Source: Pelagibacteraceae bacterium
GTDB taxonomy: Bacteria; Pseudomonadota; Alphaproteobacteria; Pelagibacterales; Pelagibacteraceae
Assembly: GCA_002704145.1 (NCBI GenBank)
Contig: PAFH01000009.1
Span: 1-20,235, forward strand
Direction of reading: 5' to 3'
Length of the DNA stretch: 20,235 bases
Shown one piece after another: positions 14,991-20,235 of this stretch. The notes under the pieces were generated by a model. That model saw nothing but the letters and a program-made list of their open reading frames with translations. It was not told the DNA's origin and did not search any database. How positions within the stretch are numbered: the stretch's first letter is position 1; the number at the start of each line of letters is the position of its first letter. The translations under genes were made by a program, and so were the position numbers.

Positions 14991-15067
14991 TGGTAGCGAG
15001 GGGCGGATTCGAACCGCCGACCCCAGGCTTATGAGTCCTGTGCTCTAACCAACTGAGCTACCTCGCC
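14991..15067 (-). tRNA. tRNA-Met (anticodon CAT, elongator type)
   Basis: On the minus strand the gene folds as a full cloverleaf of 77 nt including an encoded CCA. The acceptor stem is GGCGAGG/CCTCGCT with a G-U end pair. The D arm is GCTC...GAGC, the anticodon loop is CTCATAA, the variable loop is GGGTC, and the T arm GGCGG/CCGCC encloses TTCGAAT. G-T closing position 1-72 and the overall likeness to E. coli elongator tRNA-Met argue against initiator tRNA, which has a C1/A72 mismatch and three G-C pairs at the anticodon stem. CAT could in principle be tRNA-Ile2 (lysidine). One oddity: the last anticodon-stem pair is A31-G39, a mismatch. Confidence 0.95.
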
Positions 15068-15103
15068 TTAAATTCAGCATGATAAAGTCTCATTCAAGGA
15101 TAA

Positions 15104-16204
15104 TCAATGTTTTCGTCTTTGCTCTAGAGAGAATATTAATTTTTTTAATTTTTCAATATCTACTTTTGTATGACTATCTTGATTATTTATTGATTTTGTA
15201 TCACGGTCAACATAACTTGTGTATTCCATACTACATTTTTTAGCTAAATTGGTAATTACATTTCCGCTAGATTTCGATTTAATTTCTAAAATTTTTGTTT
15301 TAGGTTTTGAAAAAACAATATTCGCAAATCCTGCCCCGTGAAGCCCAACAATAAAATTAGCGTTATTAAATAATTTAACTTGTTTTTTAAACTCATATTT
15401 TGAAAGTGTGACACTGGTAAATCCACATTTTTCTAAAAAAGACTTAACTTCATTGTTGTTTACAAGTTTTCTTTTCTCGGTATGACTATCTTCATCCCTA
15501 TTAATAAATATTTTTTTAGGAAAAAGAGTTTTTTTTTTATTATTATTCACATATTGTTTCTTTAACCACTTAATAATCCAAAAAGGAATATTTTGAATTG
15601 ATGTTGAGGGATTATTTTTAAAAACATTGGGGTGATCAACTGATAAAATTTTATGACTTTTTATGTGTTTATATTTTTCACCGTCAAGTAACTTTTTAAT
15701 TGGGATATTTAGTTCATATAATGAGTCTATTTGATATTTTTTTTTTAAAGAAGGCAAAAGATAAAAATCAGGAGATCTTTCTCTGGATTTTTGAAATATG
15801 CCAATCTTAGGAAGAACATCAAAAATCCAATGCCAATAATTATTTTTAGCAGCACCGCCAGATAATAAAGAAAAAACAGAACCATCTACTTTTTTGATAA
15901 ATTTTGGTGTACCATTTTTTATAACAAAATTTTCATTAATTTTTCCATTTACCATCCTTAAATTTTTCTTTAACTTTAATTGAAAAGAAACATCTTTGAT
16001 TAAAGAATTGTTAATTAAGTAAGCGGTGTTATTTATAGTGTCTGAAAAAATTCTTCCTTTTTTAATCTTATACAGATTATAATTAATTAATTTTCCAAAA
16101 TTTACTTTTTTAATAAAAATGTCTTTATCTTTTTTTGGTAAAATTATCTTATTTATTTTTCCATAAATAAGTTTAAATAAAAGATATTTAATTGGCTTAA
16201 TCAT
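15104..16204 (-). CDS. GT61 (DUF563) family glycosyltransferase
   Basis: This 366-residue protein carries the three hallmark regions of GT61 enzymes: GGAAKNNYWHWIFDVLPKIG (near 115-135), the RDEDSHTEKRKLVNNNEV block (near 235), and FIVGLHGAGFANIVFSKP (near 290-305). Bacterial GT61 proteins occur in capsule and O-antigen clusters. It is the third transferase-type protein on the minus strand of the island. It starts 33 nt after the FkbM-like gene and ends 36 nt before the tRNA-Met, so a read-through transcript could include the tRNA. The sugar donor is unknown; the extremely Lys/Asn-rich sequence fits the local composition. Confidence 0.9.
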   Translation of the reverse strand: MIKPIKYLLFKLIYGKINKIILPKKDKDIFIKKVNFGKLINYNLYKIKKGRIFSDTINNTAYLINNSLIKDVSFQLKLKKNLRMVNGKINENFVIKNGTPKFIKKVDGSVFSLLSGGAAKNNYWHWIFDVLPKIGIFQKSRERSPDFYLLPSLKKKYQIDSLYELNIPIKKLLDGEKYKHIKSHKILSVDHPNVFKNNPSTSIQNIPFWIIKWLKKQYVNNNKKKTLFPKKIFINRDEDSHTEKRKLVNNNEVKSFLEKCGFTSVTLSKYEFKKQVKLFNNANFIVGLHGAGFANIVFSKPKTKILEIKSKSSGNVITNLAKKCSMEYTSYVDRDTKSINNQDSHTKVDIEKLKKLIFSLEQRRKH

Positions 16205-16237
16205 TTGTACAAATAAATATCATAATTATGTTTTTAA

Positions 16238-17119
16238 CTAAACTTGTTTTAATAATTTAAATTGATTTTTGATATTTTTAAAAATTTCTTTTTTTTTATC
16301 TTCTGAGTAAAATCTACCAACTGATTTAAAACATTCAGAAACTGATAAAACATCAAATTTATCTCTGAACTCATGATTAACAAAAAAAGCATTGGTGCCG
16401 GAACTTTCAACAGCAATTAAAGAGAATCCTTTATTTTTTAATAAGTTGTCCAATGCTTTAAGTGAAGCCCCCCAAATACCATTATCAATAAATTTAAAAT
16501 TCTCATCATATGGTATAGTTAATTTTTCCTCTTTTCCTAACCAGTGATTATATTCACAACAAATTACACTTATATTAGATAAATCCATTGTGTTTAAAAT
16601 CCAATAATCATTACTGTCTATATCAAGTGAAAAAAAATCAATTTTTTTATTATTACTTTTTTTGATTATTAAATCATTAATATTTGCTTTAGTTACTTTT
16701 GTTGTAATTATATCTACATTAGAATTTGGATAAAAATTTTTTAAATTAGACTTCATTGCTGTTGTTTCTTCTAAATCTATATCTATTAATTTTCCAGACC
16801 ATCCTTTTTTAATTAAATTCAAGCTGTTACATTCATAATATCCAAAACCAATTTCAATAAAGTATTGTTTATTCGGGATTTTTCTGAAAATATAATCAAT
16901 TATTCCGTCTTCGTTATTTTGTGAAGTAATTTTATATTCATTTTTATTAATCTCTTGTAGATTGTCGGAGAATTTATTTGTTTGTTTTTTGCTATTTATT
17001 TTTCTTCTAAAGTTTTTTGATGTTCTAATCATTAAAAAATATGGAAATATTGAGTTAGTGAAAAATTTTTTTAAAACCAGTTGTATAGTTCTAGTAATTA
17101 TATTTTTTGATTTTTTCAT
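16238..17119 (-). CDS. FkbM-like SAM methyltransferase
   Basis: This 293-residue protein has a basic N-terminus followed by a SAM methyltransferase core of FkbM/Methyltransf_21 type. SQNNEDGIIDYIFRKI, YFIEIGFGYYECNSLNLIKKGWSGKLIDID, and later FFSLDIDSNDYWIL and ICCEYNHW, appear in the expected order. The acid at the end of the second strand (IDID) and the D-I-D of strand four fit SAM binding. Such proteins O-methylate sugars or related groups in glycan clusters, but the target here is not known. A 9-bp hairpin lies immediately before the ATG, and no Shine-Dalgarno site is visible. It marks the right-hand end of the glycan island. Confidence 0.78.
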   Translation of the reverse strand: MKKSKNIITRTIQLVLKKFFTNSIFPYFLMIRTSKNFRRKINSKKQTNKFSDNLQEINKNEYKITSQNNEDGIIDYIFRKIPNKQYFIEIGFGYYECNSLNLIKKGWSGKLIDIDLEETTAMKSNLKNFYPNSNVDIITTKVTKANINDLIIKKSNNKKIDFFSLDIDSNDYWILNTMDLSNISVICCEYNHWLGKEEKLTIPYDENFKFIDNGIWGASLKALDNLLKNKGFSLIAVESSGTNAFFVNHEFRDKFDVLSVSECFKSVGRFYSEDKKKEIFKNIKNQFKLLKQV

Positions 17120-17120
17120 A

Positions 17121-17143
17121 AACTATTAAGTGATTTAATAGTT
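17121..17143. repeat. Perfect 9-bp inverted repeat just before the FkbM-like gene
   Basis: AACTATTAA and TTAATAGTT are separated by five bases. On the minus strand the stem ends one base before the ATG of the FkbM-like gene, so it could fold over the translation start. No T-run follows on either strand, so it is not a standard intrinsic terminator. Confidence 0.5.
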
Positions 17144-17213
17144 ATACAGTAATACTAGTTTTTTAGCTTTTGTAAAAATGTGCTTAATTTATTGAAGTTT
17201 AGGCTTAAAATTT

Positions 17214-17405
17214 TTATATTGAAAGAATTATTCCAAAAACAGTTACTGCTGAGACAGCCGCAACTGATAGAGCTATATTGCTGTTTCTCTCTCTCTTTTT
17301 TTCTTCGTTTAACCTAGATAACAAATCTGTTAGCTTTACTTTGCTTTTGTCTTCTATACTCGCCTCGGAAAAATTATGTTTTTCAAATTTAATTTGAGAA
17401 CTCAT
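17214..17405 (-). CDS. Small protein with C-terminal membrane anchor
   Basis: From the ATG at 17405 this is a 63-residue protein. It has a polar, charged part with KVKLTDLLSRLNEEKKRERNS, likely one amphipathic helix, followed by a single hydrophobic segment of about 20 residues reaching the C-terminus (NIALSVAAVSAVTVFGIILS). That is the layout of a tail-anchored or small bitopic membrane protein with its N-terminus probably in the cytosol. The frame can be extended to a TTG at 17468 (84 residues), but that adds a Cys/Lys-rich stretch I think is not translated. It lies 117 nt downstream of ald on the same strand. I do not recognise a named family, and function is unknown. Confidence 0.65.
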   Translation of the reverse strand: MSSQIKFEKHNFSEASIEDKSKVKLTDLLSRLNEEKKRERNSNIALSVAAVSAVTVFGIILSI

Positions 17406-17470
17406 AAAATGGATTTCATCACAGTTTTTTCTTTTAAAAAACCTTTTTAAAGTGCAAATTGGGTTCAATA

Positions 17471-17494
17471 CTCAAATATATCGTTCAATTTGAG
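17471..17494. repeat. 7-bp inverted repeat downstream of ald
   Basis: CTCAAAT and ATTTGAG flank a 10-base loop in the gap between the ald stop and the small-protein gene. On the plus strand it is followed by ATTTTT; on the minus strand, the direction of ald transcription, no T-run follows. It may slow or end ald transcripts weakly, but chance is also possible. Confidence 0.3.
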
Positions 17495-17522
17495 ATTTTT
17501 ATCCAGAATTAATAATTCTTCC

Positions 17523-18641
17523 TTAGTTTTGTAGAGCTTTTTCAGGAGGAATGTATTCGTAGCCTAAAGCATCAGAAACGCCCTTACAAGTGACTTTACC
17601 TTTATATACATTTAAACCAGCCAAATAATTCTTATTTTCCTCCAAGGTTTTTTTATAACCATGGTCCGCTAATTTAATTAATAGAGGTAAGATTGCTTTA
17701 TTCAAAGCAATCGTAGAAGTTCTAGGAACTCCTCCAGGCATATTTGCTACACAATAGTGAACAACTTCATCAACTAAATAAGTGGGATTAGCGTGGGTAG
17801 TTGGCTTGCTGGTTTCCACACATCCACCTTGATCAATAGCAACATCTACAACTACTGAACCTCTTTTCATTAATTTTACCATTTCTTTAGTTACCAATTT
17901 TGGGGCTTCTGCACCTGGAATCAATACTCCACCTACAAGTAGATCACACTCCGAAATTAATTTTTTTAAATCTGTCTTATCACTTTGTGAAGGAATAATT
18001 TTATCTCCAAATTTAGAGTGTAATTCTTTCAATCTTTCTTTAGACTTATCTACAATATAAACTTTGCTTCTCATGCCTGTAGCTATTATTGCTGCATTTT
18101 CTCCCACAACTCCTCCTCCTAAAATAACTACATTAGCAGGTTCTACACCTGGGGCTCCGCCTAGTAATAGTCCTCTACCCTTTTGATTTTTTTCAAGAGA
18201 ATGTGCTCCGGCTTGTATCGACATCCTTCCAGCTACAGCGCTCATTGGCGCTAGTAAAGGCAATCTACCTTTTTCATCAGTAACTGTTTCGTAAGCTATA
18301 CATATAGATTTAGAATTTATCAGACCTTCGGTTAATGATTTGGCAGCTGCTAAATGAAGATAAGTGAAGATAATTTGATTCTCTTTGATCATTTTTACTT
18401 CATCCATTTGAGGCTCTTTAACCTTAACAATTATTTCAGCTTTTTCGTAAATGCTCTTAGCTGTATCTAATATTTTTGCTCCTACATTTTTATAATCTTC
18501 ATTTGTAAAACCAGCTTCATAACCACCATCATTCTGAATTAAAACTTCGTGCCCTTTATTTGTTAATATCTTTACGCTATCTGGGGTTAATCCTATTCTG
18601 TGCTCTTGAAGCTTAATCTCTTTTGGAACTCCAATAATCAT
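17523..18641 (-). CDS. ald: Alanine dehydrogenase
   Basis: Ald interconverts L-alanine with pyruvate and ammonia using NAD. The 372-residue length is normal, and key residues fall at the family positions I recall from the Phormidium and Mycobacterium enzymes: Arg15 in QEHRIGLTP, Lys75 in VKVKEPQ, His96 in TYLHLAAA, and Asp270 in VDVAIDQGGC. The NAD-binding loop is ILGGGVVGENAA (173-184). VVHYCVANMPGGVPRTSTIALN is also diagnostic. Its ATG directly abuts the stop of the upstream aminotransferase (TAAATG), so the two are almost surely co-transcribed and translationally coupled. Ald can regenerate pyruvate from alanine made by that transaminase, releasing ammonium. Confidence 0.97.
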   Translation of the reverse strand: MIIGVPKEIKLQEHRIGLTPDSVKILTNKGHEVLIQNDGGYEAGFTNEDYKNVGAKILDTAKSIYEKAEIIVKVKEPQMDEVKMIKENQIIFTYLHLAAAKSLTEGLINSKSICIAYETVTDEKGRLPLLAPMSAVAGRMSIQAGAHSLEKNQKGRGLLLGGAPGVEPANVVILGGGVVGENAAIIATGMRSKVYIVDKSKERLKELHSKFGDKIIPSQSDKTDLKKLISECDLLVGGVLIPGAEAPKLVTKEMVKLMKRGSVVVDVAIDQGGCVETSKPTTHANPTYLVDEVVHYCVANMPGGVPRTSTIALNKAILPLLIKLADHGYKKTLEENKNYLAGLNVYKGKVTCKGVSDALGYEYIPPEKALQN

Positions 18642-20003
18642 TTATGATTTTGAGTAATTACTTATACCAGTTCTAAGTTTTTCTATTATTTCATCGATAT
18701 GTTTTTTTTCACATATAAATTGAGGCGCTATAATTAAATTATCTCCAGTATTCTTAAAGTTTACTCCAGCATCATAACAGTGTTTAAATGTCTGAAAACC
18801 TGCTTTTCCAGGTTTATCTTTCATTTTAATCTCTATGCCGCCCATCATACCGTAACCTCTAATGCTTACTATTTCTTTAAGATCTTTTAAAGAATGTAAT
18901 CCATCTTGAAAATAGGGTGACATTTCTTTTGCCCTTTTAAAAATATCTTCCTTTTCAAAAATGTCTTGAACTGCTAAAGCAGCTGCCACTGCAACAGGAA
19001 TTCCTGAATAAGTGTACCCATGAAATAGTTCAGGTGTACCTTCTGGAGCAGATGATGCATCTAATACCGAGTCATATATTTCTTCTTTTACAGCTACTAC
19101 ACCCATAGGAACAACACCATTTGTTGTAGCCTTAGCCATTGTCATTATATCAGGAGTAACATTCCACTCTTGCGCTGCAAAGGCTGAACCAGTCCTACCC
19201 CATCCAGTTATTACTTCGTCAAAAATCAGAAGTATTCCATGTTTATTACAAATTTCTCTTATTCTTTTTAAATAACCTTTTGGCGGAACTAAAGTTCCTG
19301 TTGATCCAGCTATAGGTTCAATTATACAAGCTGCAATATTTTCTCCTCCAAAATTCATTGCAATTCTCTCTAAATCCTCAGCCATTTCAACTCCTGTTTC
19401 AGGTTCGCCTTTTACAAACTTATGCTCCGGTAAATGAGTATGTCTCATGTGTTGAACTCCTGGCATCAATACGCTAGCAAAAGTTTTAACATTATTTATC
19501 ATTCCTCCAACAGTTGTTGCTCCAATGTTCATGCCATGATAACCTCTTTCTCTTCCAACAAATCTAAATCTTTTTGAGTCTCCTTTTGCTCGATGATACG
19601 CTATCGCAATTTTAATTGCAGTTTCTACTGCAGTAGACCCACAAATTGTATAAAATATTCTATTAATTCCTTCAGGCGTTTTTTTAGCTATTTTTGTTGC
19701 AAGTTCGAAAGATCCTCCATATCCTTGGTTAAATGGTTGGCAGTAATCTAATTTATCTAACTGTTTTGAAACAGCTTCAGTTATCTCTCTTCTGCCATGT
19801 CCCAGAGGGTTACAAAACAATCCTGAACTAGCATCAATCATTTTTTTTCCTTCGTGATTAGTAAGGTAAACACCTTTCGCATCAGTAATAAGTCTGGGAT
19901 TTTTTTTAAAATTTTTATTGTCTGTAAATGGCATCCAATGCTCGTTAAGAGAATTTGGAATATTAGTTCGATTGGATGAGCTCATAATTAAATTAGTAGA
20001 CAT
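18642..20003 (-). CDS. Class III aminotransferase, omega-amino acid:pyruvate type
   Basis: This 453-residue PLP enzyme should move an amino group from an omega-amino acid to pyruvate, giving alanine. HWMPFTDNKNFKKNPRLI (22-39) and GLFCNPLGHGRREI (61-74) resemble the omega-amino acid:pyruvate (beta-alanine) transaminase subgroup. Further features are CGSTAVETAIKIA, RGYHGMN (153-159), FDEVITGWGRTGS (261-273) with Asp262, and the PLP lysine Lys291 in TMAKATTNGVVPMG. A 24-bp stretch separates the ATG at 20003 from a perfect palindrome at 20027. Coupling to ald resembles taurine:pyruvate aminotransferase/Ald pairs in other alphaproteobacteria, so taurine, beta-alanine or a polyamine are all possible donors. 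Sequence alone does not decide; no xsc or transporter is fully in view. Confidence 0.9.
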   Translation of the reverse strand: MSTNLIMSSSNRTNIPNSLNEHWMPFTDNKNFKKNPRLITDAKGVYLTNHEGKKMIDASSGLFCNPLGHGRREITEAVSKQLDKLDYCQPFNQGYGGSFELATKIAKKTPEGINRIFYTICGSTAVETAIKIAIAYHRAKGDSKRFRFVGRERGYHGMNIGATTVGGMINNVKTFASVLMPGVQHMRHTHLPEHKFVKGEPETGVEMAEDLERIAMNFGGENIAACIIEPIAGSTGTLVPPKGYLKRIREICNKHGILLIFDEVITGWGRTGSAFAAQEWNVTPDIMTMAKATTNGVVPMGVVAVKEEIYDSVLDASSAPEGTPELFHGYTYSGIPVAVAAALAVQDIFEKEDIFKRAKEMSPYFQDGLHSLKDLKEIVSIRGYGMMGGIEIKMKDKPGKAGFQTFKHCYDAGVNFKNTGDNLIIAPQFICEKKHIDEIIEKLRTGISNYSKS

Positions 20004-20026
20004 TTGTTAAATTAAATCAAGAATTA

Positions 20027-20036
20027 TTGTATACAA
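20027..20036. promoter_or_regulatory. Candidate GntR-type operator upstream of the aminotransferase
   Basis: TTGTATACAA is a perfect 10-bp palindrome. It resembles the TNGTNNNACNA sites of FadR/VanR-branch GntR regulators. On the minus strand its end supplies TACAAT, a plausible -10 element, so a bound repressor could block the aminotransferase-ald promoter. The regulator is not in the window and the assignment is inferred. Confidence 0.45.
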
Positions 20037-20042
20037 CTACAG

Positions 20043-20092
20043 ATTGAACCTAAAAAGAACACGTTTAGTCTGATATTTGAAGGGGGTTCAAT
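20043..20092. promoter_or_regulatory. Inverted repeat in the leader of the plus-strand gene
   Basis: ATTGAACC (20043-20050) pairs perfectly with GGTTCAAT (20085-20092) across a 34-base loop. ACCTAA (20048-20053), which shares the left arm, can instead pair with TTAGGT (20094-20099). Two mutually exclusive stems upstream of a gene are a feature of regulatory leaders, but the stems are short. No known riboswitch class was recognised. Confidence 0.35.
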
Positions 20093-20099
20093 ATTAGGT

Positions 20100-20165
20100 A
20101 TGAATAAAAAACATAAGCTTACTATTTACTTAACTAAAATTTTAATTTTTAATCTTATTAATTAA
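20100..20165 (+). other. Possible 21-codon leader ORF
   Basis: An ATG at 20100 opens a frame of 21 codons ending in TAA at 20165, starting MNKKHKLTIYLTK and turning hydrophobic. It follows the inverted repeat and ends 19 nt before the ATG of the downstream gene. It could be a leader peptide, or a chance frame in AT-rich sequence. No proper Shine-Dalgarno sequence precedes it. Confidence 0.2.
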
Positions 20166-20184
20166 CAAACCATATGGGAGAACT

Positions 20185-20235
20185 ATGAAAAAAATAATAA
20201 GCACAGTTCTTGGGATTTTATTTGCGTTTTCTTTA
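20185..20235 (+). CDS. Exported protein, N-terminal fragment (runs off window)
   Basis: An ATG at 20185 is preceded by GGGAG at 20176-20180, one of the best Shine-Dalgarno sites in the window. The 17 visible codons read MKKIISTVLGILFAFSL, the basic tip and hydrophobic core of a Sec signal peptide. The gene continues past the right edge. In marine alphaproteobacteria a solute-binding protein beside an amino-acid transaminase would be unsurprising, but nothing visible proves it. Confidence 0.65.
   Translation, partial: MKKIISTVLGILFAFSL

Noticed and set aside
14991..15015. tRNA-Met 3' end as an attachment site for an integrated element
   Set aside because: I saw no second copy of the tRNA end in the window and no integrase gene.
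10255..20036. Shared regulator suggested by GTATAC-centred palindromes at 10255-10264 and 20027-20036
   Set aside because: The outer bases differ (AA/TT against TT/AA), and the shared six-base core is too short to claim a common regulator.
17461..20093. The 10-mer GGGTTCAATA occurs at 17461-17470 and at 20084-20093, on either side of ald and the aminotransferase
   Set aside because: Many shared 10-mers are expected by chance in 20 kb of AT-rich DNA, and no longer match extends from either copy.
20041..20100. Known riboswitch class (glycine, SAM-II/SAM-V) in the leader at the right edge
   Set aside because: I could not match the conserved core of any of these classes from memory; only simple inverted repeats are visible.

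Overview
The window looks like a piece of a streamlined, very AT-rich marine alphaproteobacterial genome, most probably SAR11/Pelagibacterales. The reasons are the low GC by eye, Lys/Asn/Ile-rich proteins, near-absent intergenic space, many 4-nt ATGA overlaps, weak or missing Shine-Dalgarno sites, and the gene content (methylthioadenosine salvage, alanine dehydrogenase with an omega-amino acid transaminase, and a glycan island typical of SAR11 hypervariable regions). Taxonomy is inferred; no rRNA is present.

Layout. (1) 1-1880, minus strand: start of a secreted alpha/beta-hydrolase-like protein, mtnA, and a cis-CaaD/Cg10-like tautomerase, all overlapping. (2) 1899-5641, minus strand: a nucleotide-sugar cassette with a sugar C-methyltransferase, a GDP-mannose 4,6-dehydratase-like enzyme, a cupin and a DegT/PerA-like aminotransferase, joined by overlaps. 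(3) 5739-7020: a DUF6165 protein and a GT9-like glycosyltransferase. (4) 7013-8459: mtnP and apt, divergent with about 40 bp between starts; with mtnA they cover conversion of methylthioadenosine to AMP and methylthioribulose-1-phosphate. (5) 8465-10229, minus strand: a UDP-glucose-4-epimerase-like SDR and a GT2 glycosyltransferase. (6) 10294-13401, plus strand: rmlBADC for dTDP-L-rhamnose. (7) 13386-17119, minus strand: a DUF4422 putative glycosyltransferase, a TIGR04325-type methyltransferase, elongator tRNA-Met(CAT), a GT61 glycosyltransferase and an FkbM-like methyltransferase. (8) 17214-20003, minus strand: a small tail-anchored protein, ald and a class III aminotransferase. (9) 20004-20235: a divergent regulatory region with a palindrome, an inverted repeat and a possible 21-codon leader ORF, then the first codons of a plus-strand exported protein.

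How it fits together. About 15 kb of glycan genes are interleaved with MTA-salvage genes. The glycan genes would supply dTDP-L-rhamnose and, by inference, an unusual C-methylated 4-amino-6-deoxy sugar, with four glycosyltransferase-type proteins to place sugars on a surface polymer. No flippase, polymerase or ABC exporter is in the window. The aminotransferase and ald form a plausible catabolic pair in which Ald regenerates pyruvate from the alanine produced. No gap exceeds 300 bases; no insertion sequence, CRISPR array, integrase or rRNA was seen.
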